Assembly (NCBI GenBank): GCA_019321725.1
Contig: CM033120.1
Span: 16,770,278-16,834,277 of the forward strand
Direction of reading: 5' to 3'
DNA from: Paulownia fortunei
Taxonomy: Eukaryota; Streptophyta; Magnoliopsida; Lamiales; Paulowniaceae
Length of the DNA: 64,000 nucleotides
Part shown: in pieces, positions 1 through 13,659 of the stretch
Numbering within the stretch: the stretch's first letter is position 1
Layout: each line of letters starts with the position of its first letter
The notes under the pieces: generated by a model
Told to the model about the DNA's origin: nothing
The model's database searches: none
The model's input: the letters and a program-made list of their open reading frames with translations, nothing else
Program-made: the position numbers and the translations under genes

Positions 1-85
1 TTGCCAATGATCAATATCTTCCGTTCAATCGCAACTCTATACGAATATCCATACTCTTTATAATGAGCTTTTGCCAATCGAATGG

Positions 86-263
86 ACATGTTAGTGATTC
101 GATCCACTTACAATCTTTGGACGCACCTTGTTAGCAGCTGTATATCCGGTTACGTCCATTCAACTTCCAACCGCACATGTTAATGATTCGATCCACTTAC
201 AGTTTTTGGACACACCTTGTCAGCAGCTATGTGTCCAGTCACATCCATTCAACTTTCAACCGC
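86..263. repeat. Tandem duplication, two 89-bp units
   Basis: Units 86-174 and 175-263 align end to end without gaps. They differ at 12 positions, and all 12 are transitions. Several are CG in one copy and CA in the other. Both start with ACATGTTA and end with CCAACCGC or TCAACCGC. The origin is unknown; it may be a fragment of a larger satellite or transposon. Confidence 0.85.
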
Positions 264-1071
264 ACGTTATCGTACCACGCGTATGATAATTGGATGCATC
301 TTCTACATCAGCTCACACTAGCCACGGTTCAATTTCTGAAAAATTTAAGATCCCTCAACTCCTCGTGACGATGTGTGTACATGTAAAGTGTGCTTTTAAA
401 GTGCCCAATGCGACCTTTGCGACGTGCGGGTGCTGGCTCGAATGATACTACACACATTCATCGTACCTTTTTGAACTAGCTAAAATTAGCCAAAAGACCA
501 GTATACTGTATCATAGTAGAACTTCACTTAATTACTCCTTACTAAAATGAAATTTTATAGTAAGATAAAGTTGTTCCACTTTCCAATGTGGAATTTGTGA
601 CTTTTCATATTTTCAATTTTTTATATACAACTATTTGTGGCTTACTTTATCCATTAATTTCTCATTCACCCAAAATTAATTTTAAAAAATCAGATATACT
701 AAACTTATTTACTTATAGCGTAAATTATTTTTAATTAAATTATATTTATTTTTATAAAATAGAATCTATTTTATTTATTTAACAAAGTTGGATCAAAAAT
801 CAATTTTTAATACCAATTTCTTACAAGTACGTGACCAACAAGAGGCTGCCTTGAAAAATAATTTAAAAAATTTGACATGTTATCTTTTTATTGCCCTAAA
901 ATAATAAAAACAAGATGCAACAACAATTTTGAGACCCTATGATTTAGATTTCAATGTATTATCAATTTTATATTTTCAGTTTATGATTAAGTGATACATC
1001 GTATCTTTTTAGTATGTGAAAATCAATTCAAAATTTAGTGAAAATATATAATTGATTAACATTAAAAATAA

Positions 1072-1328
1072 GGGAGAAATACAAAAATTATTTTTAAAAT
1101 TTAGGTTATTTATAAAAAAAATTATCTAAATTTTTTAAATTATAAATAACTCATTTACATTTGATTTTCTTTTATAAATTGCACTTGCTGATAAGGTATT
1201 GGTAAAATAAAGAAAAACCTCAAAATAGAATTTGTAGTAATACCTCGAAGAGTATTTATAATTTTAAAAAATAATTAAATTTTTTAATAATCAGACTAAA
1301 TTTCAAGACTAATTTTTGTAATTTACCC
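1072..1328. mobile_element. Small inverted-repeat element (MITE-like)
   Basis: The left end reads GGGAGAAATACAAAAATT. The right end, reverse complemented, reads GGGTAAATTACAAAAATT, giving near-identical termini about 257 bp apart. The imperfect complementarity extends further inward. The interior is AT-rich and has no coding capacity. A-rich flanks make the target duplication ambiguous. It is best described as a non-autonomous DNA element of unassigned superfamily. Confidence 0.5.
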
Positions 1329-1360
1329 AAAAAATATTGCAAGTTTTCCCTTTCATTTCT

Positions 1361-1387
<27 letters not shown>
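1361..1387. repeat. (TA)n microsatellite
   Basis: Uninterrupted TA dinucleotides, about 13 units. Confidence 0.9.
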
Positions 1388-1391
<4 letters not shown>

Positions 1392-3500
1392 GATTAGTTG
1401 TAAAAACCACCATATATTTCTTGCTCTTTTATGCCTTTTGGGCTTTCCACAATGTGGCTGCAGGCCCAATCATCAAGTGGACTGTGCTGCAAGTGACTTC
1501 AAGCCCATCAGAAAGAAATGAAAGTGTTAGAGCCCATCTATAAAAGCTTCATTGAGCCGCATCGTTCGAAATAGTTTGCTGAATTTATATATCACTCAAA
1601 GTAAAAATCAAATAGTAAATTTTATGGATCACTCATAGTAAATCTAACTATATTTTCATTTTAACTATATTAAATAAGACAAACAAAAATATATTGCACA
1701 TTTTATTATTTGTGCTCATTCATGTAAATAGATGGTGAATGAATTTATGAACTAAAAGAGTCAATGTGCTTCAAATTGTTCGCCAAATGCACGTCTATGA
1801 ATTTAAACCAAATCCTTCTTTTCTGCTGGAAAATGCATCAATTCGATGATAAATAGTCAACTCCTCCGTACGAGTAGTTTTGAGTATAATTAGCTCATTT
1901 GTATTTTTCAATTAATATCCCATAACTTTTTGACTTATCCATACGGACAACAATCAGTATTTGATATTATTAATGTGTGTTGTTGTTTTATTTTTTATTA
2001 TTATTATTATTATTTTTATTTTATTATTTTTTGATAACTCAAATTCTCGACTTACGCTGGCCTTAAAGTGTATTTCCGCTTGAGACTCATGGCGGCCCAA
2101 TTAGAGTTAATGGAGGCCTCAAAGTTATGGATCAATCAAATGGAAATCCTATATAGTTAATTTTCTTTTATATGTGAAACAAAGCCATAGAATATAATTC
2201 GTTGTGATAGAAAATTTAACTAATGAAATCAACCAACATATACTCCCTTGTTGAGCTATTTGTGCAGGGCCCAAACTTTCTTAGGACTTGGAAAAAATCA
2301 AACATATATAACTTCTCTAACGGGTTGGCCAACGTTCGACCCAAAATGAGCTTGGCTTTTGTTCTGGGCTGGCCCAACTTTTTTTTTTTTTGTTCTAATC
2401 ACCCAACAATCTTTCCCTGATATTTATTTATTATTTTATTTTCCAGTGTACTAAAAAGAGAAGATAAAGATATTTTGTGGTAATGCTGCACATTTTTTAC
2501 TGTTTCTTTTCCCTATTTTATTACTTACTGTACTTCTCAATAGACAAAGTACTATAAATATATTAAACTCGTGTATTGCCCCACATAAGTTCACAAATTT
2601 TAGGACAAATCTAAAGCTACAACAATTAGAATCTTTAATCTTAGTGCAGAATAGGGTTACTGGATTCAAAGTCCAATGTACACACCACTTGACCATAAAA
2701 CCTGTAATAACCCTGGCTGTTGGAGTTAATTTTAGGGTTATTTACAGGGACCTTCCCTAATCCCTGTTTGGTTTGTTCAATATAGGGGCATCCACCCGTA
2801 TTATATTTGCTTCATCAAACCACACAAATAAAAGCTCAGGGTCGGGGGTTCAACCCCCATTAAACATTATCACTCAAATTTATGGACTTCTATAAACGAA
2901 ACAGTAATTCTAAAATGGTACTTCGAAACTCAACAAAAACAAAATGAAAGAGCTGCTGCATGACATGGAATAATTGAATCCACCACTCCTGGGAAAAACA
3001 CAAAACTATGCAACAAAGAATACAGCCTCTGTGCATCATATCATATAACACATAATCATATGCATAAAATAGTCTCTCTTTTAAATTCTGCTTCTAAATA
3101 TCGTGAGATAATTAAATGAATTCGCCACCAAGGCCCAGGGAAAAAATGACTATAATTTATACCATTCAATGAAGAAAAAATGTCTACAACGAAGAAAACA
3201 GGAGGGGCTGATATTTACAATAAAGTCAAAAGAATTTCTAGTATTCCCTCAAGATTTCTATCTCTGATATTCGACCGAACTCTTAGCCGCTATACAGTAT
3301 GTAAAAAAGAAAATTGCTTGTCCAAAAACGGATCATGCAAATCTTTGAAAACAATCCAGGAGATCATGATGTATGCTAAAGCTTATCTGTTCCTCATAAT
3401 CCTAAAGATCTGTTCTGAAGCTTCAAGAAAAAATGCTGCTGCAGTTGCTAGCTAACAAAGAACATAGAAAGAATAAGGCAAATGAACCCTTAGAAAGGTC

Positions 3501-6500
3501 CTAATCAACCCTGAATAGATACTTCAAATCTTCCACTGTAAGCCGAGTCTGTCGGGTGCCTGTCTCGTCCTCTCCAAAGGCAGATGCAACCATCTTTCTC
3601 TTCCTTTGCTGGAAAAGGCCAAAATATTTCCTTCGTCATAATCATAAGAAGTGAAACCAAAGGATCACATATAATGTGAAATACATGTTTTCACTACTAT
3701 CTTTTCCCTTTTTAACAGCTGCTTTTTTATTTTTCATATATCTGATATTTGGGTAGGAGGGGGCCATAGTACCACGGCAAGGAAGTTTGTAATTCTGGAA
3801 TTGAACCAAGGAAACATGCAATTCAAACAGATTTTCGAAAAAAAGGGTACCTGCAGGGCCAAAATACGATCTTCCACTGTATCCTTCACAGTCAGCCGAA
3901 AAACTGAAACAGGACGTATCTGCCCTATACGATGTGCTCTATCAATAGCTTGATCTTCAGTCGTCGGGTTCCACCAAAGGTCCAGAAGGAGGACATTACA
4001 AGCAGCCACCATGTTTAGTCCAAGACTTGCAGCCTTCAGAGACATGATCATAACAGAAACCTAGCACGAAGTTTCAGAATTAGTATTTTGAAGATGCAAA
4101 GTGAATCAATTACGGAAAATGCCAGTAGTCTGACAAACCTGGGGAAGAGAATTAAAATCTTTCACAGCTCTGTCTCTGGCAGCAACAGACATTGTACCAT
4201 CAAGTCTCCGATACTGAATGGAAGAAATTTTCAAACAAGCTTCAAGCAAATCCAACATCCCCGTCCACTGGGAGAACACAATTGATTTCTCTGGCACGAC
4301 CTTAATCGAATTGTTTGAATCACTATTCATGTCTGAGGTTCTGTTATCTTCCCCGGAATCACATACAGACAACTTTTCTGAACCATAACCTCCTTCAATA
4401 AGCTCTGAGGAATTCGTTCTTGTGGCACAATCCTGTTGTTTAGACAGAGACAACAAGAGGTCGAGAGCAGCCCTAATTTTGGAAGAATCTTGGGGGCATA
4501 TTAACGAATGAGGCTCAGAAACTTCAGCAACTTCAGAATCAGAGCAGTTCGCAGTATTTTCTGTACTCAGCTGATCAGATAGAGCAATCCGTAGTGTGGT
4601 TATAGAAAATATACATGGCATAGTAATATGAGTTTTGCATTTCTTGGTAGGACACTGGGTGTCATCACCTATTATATGCTCACATATGCACTGATTGCAA
4701 AAGACGTGTCCACAGACAGTTACAACAGCATCTTCAGGTGGATCCTGTACAGTATCAGCATTTTAAGCACAAAACTTCAGATTGCAAAGCATTATATGAC
4801 ATAAAGTAAAGAGACAAATAATAACGATACCAAGGTTTCTCAAGAAATATTTTGGACACTTCTAACAGCAACAGTTAAAGTAGAATGGTTCACAAATATA
4901 CAGAAAATGAAAAGCCAAATTAATAAATGGATAATTATACACCAGACGTACCAATCAATTCGTTGGAATTAATTTGAAGTTCATTAAAATCATTCCGTCT
5001 GACTATGGTAAGAATTGGAGATTATTTTAAAATATTCACAATATTGTTAAAGTTGATTGAAATATTCCAACCAGAAGATCAAACACACAAAAACCCAGAA
5101 AACTGAAATTCATGAGAATTGTTCCCCTTGTATACTTACAGAGATATGATATTGCATATTGGAAAAAGAGAAGAAAGAAAATGAACATATAAAGAAGAAA
5201 TAAGGGAGCAGCTGCAAGGGGAAACCATCCTCACAAGTAAGATTTTTCTCTGCAAAAGCAATTTTGTTTCCTTTTTACTTTGTTTGGTCAAAATGCATAA
5301 AGAATAAAGCCTAATGCACAAGAAATGAGTAAGTGGGGTAACCAGGGCATTTTAAATGGAGTTGCTTCCTTTCACCATAAAAATTAATACTTGGTATAGA
5401 CCAGCAATAATACCATTATTTAGACAATTATTATCTTATGTTCTAATACAAGCTCTAAGTTGTTACCACTCTCCAACAAAATTTAATGTTGATGCTCTCG
5501 TGATCCCATTTCTGCATCTGCACCCACTTTATGTGGCATGTGTTCTCACTTGGCAAGTTTAGTGGGTTTGTAAACAGTAAACAACATCACGAGCATTTTA
5601 GCTGAGGCTTTGTTGACAAGTTAAAAGAAGACAATTGACCAGAATACTAAAATAAGATGCATCTACCTTAGCTTACAAGGAATATCAAAAACCTTCAACT
5701 ACGAAAACATCACGACCTCCACAATGCAAACCCAAAAAAAGAATTACAAAGAGAAAAGGGACATTGGGCAAGTAGATGTTATTCACAGAGAAATGATGAG
5801 AAATACTAAATGACAGCAACAGCATGAGTAACAAAGAGATGCCCTATAAATAACTGCTTACAGTGCAAATTCCACAGATCGCCAAAGAGGCTTCCAAACA
5901 ATTCAGAAGGAAAATTTGTTTCTCCCGAGAAAGTTTCTTTGCCATCTCGATGGACAAAGTCATTTTTGAATTAGAATTGAACCCCTTAACAAGAAGAGGG
6001 TGATCACAAGCTTGTCGAAGACGTAGAAGCATTAATAATATGTTGACATAATTCTGTTTGACAGTTCCAGCTGCAGCATATTCCTGTCAAAATGCATCAA
6101 CAGAGGTTAAACTCCAGGACTTCAGAGCCAACAAAGATACTTGCATACAACAAGAGATTTATTAATATTGTAAACATACAGCAAATTGAGCACGTGATTC
6201 AGCCTCAAGCCTGCAGTAGAAATTGCGCTCCTCCTTGGAAAAATCAATTTTTTTCAATTCTATAGTTTTGGGTGGGAGATTGATAATTGGTTCTCCATCA
6301 ATAAAAGTACCTGGATTTAAAAATACAACCAAAAAAACATTAAGCTCAAGCAGGATGCTCATTCGGTTTAAGATACTGTATAAACATTGCAGAAGCAAAT
6401 AGAAACTTCAAATTAGAGCACCATCTTTCCAAGTATAAATTCTTTCACGAATAAACTGACCAAGACAATAAAACCCAAAATAAATAAGTTCAATCATTTT

Positions 6501-9500
6501 AGGCCTGTTTATCATCCTGGGCCAGAAAACAGTCCTACCAGGTTCACAAAAACAGAAAGGGCATTAACAAGGCCAACATAGTCATGTTAGTATTCCCAGC
6601 AGCTCACATAAGTATACAATTACAACCTCGAAGCATAGTTTCTTCTTGCATGACGCATAAAATCTAACAATAAAGACAAACCATTAACATGTACATGATA
6701 ACATAGACAAACCCTAACAATATCATTCGAATCAATTTAGAATAGCCTCACTAGCTTACATCAAAACAGCCCCATAGATTTGAAGGCATTTTGTCCAACA
6801 ACTGACTTGCAAATATACATAACAATGCAGTTACAGGAAACAAAGCCTAATCCAGATACCTCAAGAACAGAAAAGCAAATAGTATTCAAGAAGCCAATCA
6901 ACTTGTCATAATTGCAGAAAATTGAAAATTAGGCTAAAGTGAGCAAAGCAGTTAGAAATTGATAGGATTTTTACCTTTTGTTCGACGCAACATAATAGTC
7001 TTAAGCACCGCTTGTAATTTTTTGTAACCATTCTTTGGATTCTTATGAATTGGCACCTTTAGTTGCTCACAGAAGGTCCTAAAGACAGCATATGGTTCAT
7101 GTCTGAGAAATCTGAAGTAGCTATAAAGATCATCAATTGCATTCTGGATAGGTGTCCCTGACAAGCACCATCTGCGTTTAGCACGAAGACCCCAGCAAGC
7201 CCTAGCTACTTGAGTTCGGTGGTTTTTAATACTCTGAGCCTCGTCCAATACAACCCTAAACCATCCAACCTGGGCAAGAGGGCCAGATATATTCTCAAGT
7301 AATTCATTGTCGATTCCTTTTCTACTCTTCTTACTCATACAGGATTTTCTATCAGACATAGTTTCAAGTAGCTTCCTTTTTCCACTAGATGAAAATTCTT
7401 TAAATGGAGAACCTATCTGATTGTCATTTTCATTAACAACAGGCTGTTTTGGCACCTCCATGCTAACAATCGCATATGTTGTAACAACCACATCATATTT
7501 AGCCAGCTCGAGAGGATCCTTGGTACGGTTGCTTCCATAATATACTAGAACAGAAAGATCAGCTTCCCTTGTTACTTTATTGTGCAACTCCTCAGACCAC
7601 TGCCGGAGGACACTTGTTGGACATACAATAAGGGTGCCACCAGAAGGCCTGCCCTTTGCTTGCAGAGATGTCTTGCCACCATTGATAGGGCATCCATTAA
7701 CTCGACGAGGTTCATCTCCTTCTGTCACATTGTAAGTCTCAGATGCTCCATCATCATCGTCATCCAAATTTAACGTCTCTGTCTCACTTTGTTTTTCATT
7801 GGTTTTAGAACATTTAGATGATGGGGACCTTTCCTTTAGTATAAGTGCAATTGTTGATATTGTCTTCCCAAGTCCCTGCAAAAAGTGAAGTATGAAGATA
7901 GTTTCATGGCAGTTATCAATAAGCATACCCTTGAAAGGAAAAGCAAAACCCCCAAGGCAACCTGATCATCTGCAAGAATCCCACCAGAACAGCATGCACT
8001 CTTTGTCTCCTTGTTAACCATCCAGGATAAAGCAATTCGCTGTCAAGAAAGTCAACTAGCATCAGTAGAAGTGATGTACCAGATAAGTCAAGCACCACAA
8101 CCACCCTTTCTTTGGTTACACAAAATAGTGATAGTGATCAATGATTACAATGAAATAAACATAAGAAAAGCGCTCAGGGCACCCTAAAATTACACAGTAC
8201 CACAAAAAGTACATCAGTCGGGGCGTGTATTGTGCACCCTAAACCAATTGCTCAAGTAGAAGACTTGTATGCTAGATAATATGGATACAAGTGTACAAGC
8301 TGAATCAATGTATTCTACAGTCAATTCAGCAGTCCTCTATAGATCCCATCATGACACTAACTTGTTTTATGTAAATCAATCAAGTAAATTAGTCCAGTTC
8401 CTGGTAGAACCAAACAGAGTAATAAAATTTCCGGATCCTGAATAAGACATCTTGTTCAATCAAAAGTTACCCTTGTGAAAAATTATATAAACTGAATTAA
8501 AGTAAATCTTTTCCGACCACAGATATTTCTGCATATCCTTATATACATGTGTTGCAATTAAATATTTCAGAAGGTTCTATGAAAGTGAGGCGAACTTTGA
8601 ACCATAATTCCAGAGAGCTATAAGAAGACAAAGTCATTCAGGGTCTCAATAGAAATAGCATCAATACTATTTATTTATATCGCAGCCCAACAGCTTTAGA
8701 TTCATTACTCAAACAGCCATAAAGCAACATTTGCATCGAGTTAGCTTCGGAAGATCTTGACACGCATATTTGAACAAGAAAAAATTAAGATAGACTGATG
8801 ATATATAATAAAAACAAAACATTTGCAGAAAGAATAATGATACAATATTATTCACAATGACAATGAAGAGGGGAAAATAAAACAGTGAATGGAAGTGAAA
8901 ACAGATTCTAAAAGCTTAGAGAATTCAAGGCAACCTCATTTCTCCCATCTTAGCTTTCCCCTTGACCAAAAAACTACTAAACCACAAAAGAATCAATGGA
9001 AAACATCAAAGTTTGTATTCTTCCCAGAACCAAGTGAACAATAATATACCTGGTGTTTCAGCAGAGGCACAGATAAAACACCATCTGGTGGACTAGCTTC
9101 TGATTTCGGCTGTGAAAGATCCTGCAATAGATGCAAAACTTCTGTATAATTAATTCCCAATTAATGAACATAAATACTTTAACACTCTCAGGAAATAAAC
9201 GTGTGTTAATTTTTCACTGCAGCAAATACACCACCTCGTCGCATCAAAAAATGACATTATAACCAATAAAATATCCTCACTCAGTGAAGTTGGTCTTCAG
9301 AATGTTTTGACGATCCAAATGGGTAAAGTAATACCATTCTAAAATGGAAGTTTGACAAATCCAATTTTGGTAGTAGGAAGAAAATAGATTAGCCGAGTGA
9401 TTACAAATATATAGCCCCACCAAGAATCTCCACTTGTAAACTCAAACCAGAACACCACTTAAAGCAACCACCATCCAGCTTGAATAATTTAAAAGAGAAG

Positions 9501-12500
9501 TGAACTCACAAAGGAACTTATTTCTCTACCAAGAAATATAAATTATGCATCACCACTTCTAGAGATTGCTGCCAACAAAAGCTAAATAACAATAGATGAA
9601 AATGAATATCTTGGTTTGAATTGGCATAACTATTTAAGCATGAGCTGAAAAAAATGATATTTGAGGAGATAAAGTAGGTATTTGGTCCCATATAGGAACT
9701 TCAATGTGTGAGCAAAAGGTAAATTTCTTCTGTGTGGGGTGGGGGGGCGCGGGCATTTATTTTTACTTATAAACATGAGATACTTTAATATGAAATACAA
9801 GTTTAGAAAAGAGCTACCAACGAAGGTATGATCGTGTGCATGCAATTTGAACCAAAATATACAAGTTGAACATTTGAATTTTAGCCATGCCTAAAATGCA
9901 GAAACCAATATCTAACCAAAACGTAGCTTTAACCACTGTATATCAATTTAGAAAGAGGGGATAAAAGAAAAAATCAAAATAATAGCTACTCACAAGATGG
10001 CATCACAAATACTAATTAAGAATTATTTCAGGGATAAAATAGTTAGGCCATTTACTGTAATCTTTCTCAGAAATGCATCCTAAGATTCCCTTTTGCAGTG
10101 GAAACCATTTGTGTAATCAAAATAGACACAACCAACAAAAACAAGAGCTTTTGGGTAAATAATGGAAGCTCCAGATAGCTGAGGGTAAATGAAATCCTAA
10201 AAACTTTAAATAAAAAAATAGCATTGTCCAACAGAGGCAGCATAGTATATAAAGGCAACCACAAATTATAAAGACGCCAAATGTTGAAAAAGATATTTAT
10301 GAACTGTCCCGGGAAACAATGTCTGCTCTTCTTTTGTTGATCTCTATACATACCACTGGTCTCAAAAGGAAACTAAACACAAAAATCAAAAAGAGGCCAG
10401 AAACTGAGGGCAATGATAAAAGAGGATGCAAAAAAGGATAAATCAGTTCCTGCTCTAAGAAGAAAATCAACCAATTACTACATCTTTCAATGCTTTACAT
10501 TATAGCAACTCAAAATAATATGCAATACTGGTGGAAAGGTAGAAAAATGGCATGCTAGTGAAAAATAGATATTAGTTAATCCAAGCCTGTTAGAAACAGC
10601 ACAGGTCTGGATTAGAGAATTCACCTGCAGTGCAACTCGAAAAATGACCCGTTCATCATTTGGTTTAAGCCTTGAATGCGCTGTTACCATCTGGACACCA
10701 GGGTCTCTTGATGTCAAAAATTGTGAAGTGGCAGCTGACTTTGCATTCATTGCAACACGATTTGGGCGTGCTGGAGCACTCATATCCTCAAGAATACACA
10801 CATCAGAATCATCGTCGACATTGCTTTGCTCAACCGTGTTATTCTGAACCCCTTGGTAAGTGAATTTTGAAAGATAACAATCATTGAACTTTGGCATCTC
10901 ATTTTCCATCTTTAGGGAATTAGTTTCCGCCTTAATTGAGGGGGGTGGCAGTATGCCAGGATTCTCTGAAACCTGTAGAACAGGACGCCAATCAAGAGCA
11001 ACAACAGCAGAGTTTTTCAAGGGAGTTTCACCAGCCATACCAAGAGAAGGGAGAGTTCTCCTTGATTCAAATTTTTTTCCCTCTTTTTCATCCTTTGCCT
11101 GGGGAACAGAGTTCTTACAAGAAATCGAAGACAAAGAATTAGATGAAGACCACTCTAAACCTTCAGTAGCAGACAGCTGACCCAGACCCCCATAATATTT
11201 CCTACCAATTACATCATTGATTACTTCAGAAGCTCTAGAAACTATGTCACTGGATGTAATTGATTCAATATTTTTCTTGACCTTAAGGTGACCTTGTATT
11301 TTGCTGTACTCATTCGACAGAGTATTAGAAGGCTTTTTCGACTCGTTTCCAAATGCATGCATGCCACTGTATCCAGTAATTCCAAATAGATCTTCTTCAT
11401 GGTTCAGGTGACTGAAATCTGAAGAGTCTCGCTTATGAATAACATGATTAGCACCGTGAAACCTAGATGGTTCACCATAGCCGGGTGTCTCAAATGGAGC
11501 TTTACTGTCATTTTGGTCTGAAGACTCTCGATTCTGAATAACATGATTCGCACCATGAAAATTAAATGGTTCACTATGTTTGAGTGCCTCAAATGGAGCT
11601 TTCTTACTGTCACTTTGGCAAGAAGATGAGGCATGCTGTGAACCACTATCTGCATGCGTATAGAAAAGGCCATTGCCCTGACTAATCTGGGATGAAGGTT
11701 CAAGCCTTTCACCGTCCGGAACGCCAGAATTCCCAGCAGATTCTAGGAAACCATCTGAACATTCCCTCCTACATTCTGAGGCTTCAGAGTTGTGTGGCAG
11801 AGATAGTACACCAAATCCTGGTATCTCATCTTCTGTTGAGAGAACCGCTGAAGTCTGCACTCCTATTAAAATAACATCTGATAAATTTACTTGGATAAAA
11901 TGTGGGACATGAGAGAGAGAACATTGCTATGTTTCTGACACCTTATTGTCACAAAAGAAACATTTACATAAACCAATTTAATTGAACTATAGGGAATCAG
12001 CGCTCACTTCAGGAAGAAGGTTACAATCTTTTGAACTGTAGGTTAACCAAAACACAACATCACAATCTAAATGCCATCTTTGCACCACATTTACTCCCGA
12101 TTAAATTCACTTGAGAAAGTCACATATACAAAAACCCAAGGAAACTTAAGAAGACAAAACAGTACAATAACTTGACACAAAAAAGAGCACAAAACACAAA
12201 CTGTTTACCAACCTTTTAGGGCGTCAATAAAAGGTAAATCTTCCAACCTACCACCCTGCAAATTGACAATGAATAAATTCATTTAATCGTGAAGCAATTT
12301 TCCATGATTAGAATTTTAATCCAGATATTTGAACATGCAGCACACAAGCAAACTAACAGAGAAGGGCAGGGAATCAATAATGTGGGGAAGGAAGAGGGAG
12401 TGGACTAGAGCGTGGAATTGACGGGAAATAATTTAGCAAAATCATTTCACAAGCCATTTACATGATAATTTCATCCTTTCTTGTTTTGCTTTTATTTCCA

Positions 12501-13302
12501 TGTTTATGAGACAATATTGTTCAACATTATCTTGGCATGCCAAATAATGCCACGACTTAAATTAGTAAATTCCGCCCGCTCCTACAGACTCTTCCAAGGG
12601 AAATTATTCATGCTTTTGCGAATGATACACTCTTACATGTCCAAATTGCTCCTCATATTTGTGCCAAGAAGGAAAGGCTTCTGCCGCATAGTCAGATCAA
12701 TGTCTATACGCACAGCTATATACCTTCAGTGATCAATCCTTGAAGTTTCAAACACCATAAACTTAAAATGAGTCTGGCAGATCAACTTTCAAGTAAATGG
12801 GTACACACCATGATCCAATTTAAGGGCTCATTAAAATCCAATTCTGCAATAAAATATACTAAAATATGCAAGAAGTCAGTTGAATTCAGACCGAAACATA
12901 TTGCATAAACTTGCATAAAGTCGCGTAACAGTAAATCATACATTATCATCCTCAAAATTGCCCGGCTACGGATACCAAAGTTTACAACAAAATCTAGCCA
13001 GTAAATAACTACTCATCACTGATTAACCATGGAAAGACATAAATTCACATTCTCACCTCATCCACAGACACCAAATCATAAACTCCAAAATTATCAATTC
13101 TAACTACATATTTCAGATTTCACAAGGAGAAAACAAACATGCATTCTTTAAGATGAGAATCAACCTGTGGAGGATCAGGGGGGCCTCCCACGACTCTCCA
13201 AAAAGCATCAAGATCGATGAAGACGTCGTTGTATTCATCCTCCACTCTGAATAACTCATCCATTATCACCGGTGATCCCTCGTCTGCCTCCACCATCATC
13301 AT
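3501..13302 (-). CDS. CHR28: SNF2/RING helicase-like protein, CHR27/CHR28 type
   Basis: Eleven exons were joined in frame: 13302-13165, 12255-12213, 11862-10625, 9121-9050, 8039-7962, 7875-6975, 6310-6180, 6083-5862, 4744-4139, 4060-3851 and 3608-3501. They total 3747 nt and encode 1248 residues. The order is: a long low-complexity N-terminus; SNF2 ATPase lobe 1 with Walker A DDQGLGKT (521-528) and DEAQ box (734-737); a C3HC4 RING (C937, C940, C952, H954, C957, C960, C972, C977); then the C-terminal helicase lobe ending in the DRAHRIGQ motif. This RING between helicase lobes is the RAD5/RAD16-like arrangement. The C-terminal end ([18 protein letters not shown]) is typical of plant CHR27/CHR28. 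In Arabidopsis these proteins interact with SUVR2 and act in RNA-directed DNA methylation, so a nuclear DNA-translocase role with possible E3 activity is inferred. The first ATG of three in a row (13302) was chosen. CHR27 and CHR28 cannot be told apart here. Confidence 0.93.
9736..9753 (+). other. G-run cluster in an intron (possible G-quadruplex)
   Basis: Runs of 4, 7 and 3 G separated by one and three bases, in the 1.5-kb intron 9122-10624 of the SNF2 gene. The G-rich strand is the template strand of that gene, so the pre-mRNA carries the C-rich version. Confidence 0.5.
11417..11608 (-). repeat. In-frame ~102-bp tandem duplication inside the SNF2-gene exon 3
   Basis: Two adjacent segments encode related stretches of about 30 residues. 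Both contain APFE, then a Glu-Pro pair, FHGANHVI and an R-(E/D)-SSD tail. The first copy covers about 11608-11516 and the second about 11506-11417. The repeat is visible at DNA level with a period of 102 nt and keeps the frame. It lies in the poorly conserved N-terminal region. Confidence 0.85.
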
Positions 13303-13659
13303 CTCCAAACTAGTTGCCCCTATAAATAAAAAATATAAAACCCTAATATTCCCACAAAAAGTTAAATCCCAACTCCTGTTCTTGTGTAAACATGCATATA
13401 GGCGCGGAAACGGGCGGAGATAGAAAGATGAGGAAAAATAACTATGATGCAGTAGAATAGTTCAACGAGAAGGTTCCCATCAATTTCACTGGGATTTCCA
13501 GAACTCGGGAAAAAAACGAAAAACTTCCAATAAATGAAAACTGGAAAAAAGAGGAGCAAAGAAGGGTTGGGTCAAGATGCGACGCGTTGGCCGTTTCCAA
13601 TTCGGAGCAGGAAAAGATTAGGAAAGTAACTTGGTTAAGTCGTATGAGCATAAATAATA

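Larger units (their letters stand above)
1..3500. other. Gene-free AT-rich region
   Basis: No exon with recognisable homology was found. The stretch holds an 89-bp tandem duplication near the left edge, a 257-bp inverted-repeat element, a (TA)n run and the 3' flank of the SNF2-family gene that ends at 3501. Short open frames here have no family signature and are probably chance. Confidence 0.6.

Noticed and set aside
2844..2858. GGGGGTTCAACCCCC resembling a tRNA T-arm or SINE B box
   Set aside because: No matching A box, anticodon arm or acceptor stem at the proper distance, so not called as a tRNA or SINE.
3180..3455. Plus-strand frame of 91 codons
   Set aside because: Opposite the 3' flank of the SNF2 gene. 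No motif, and biased composition from AT-rich sequence.
10884..11180. Plus-strand open frame of 98 codons
   Set aside because: Lies opposite exon 3 of the SNF2 gene and has no family signature. A shadow frame.
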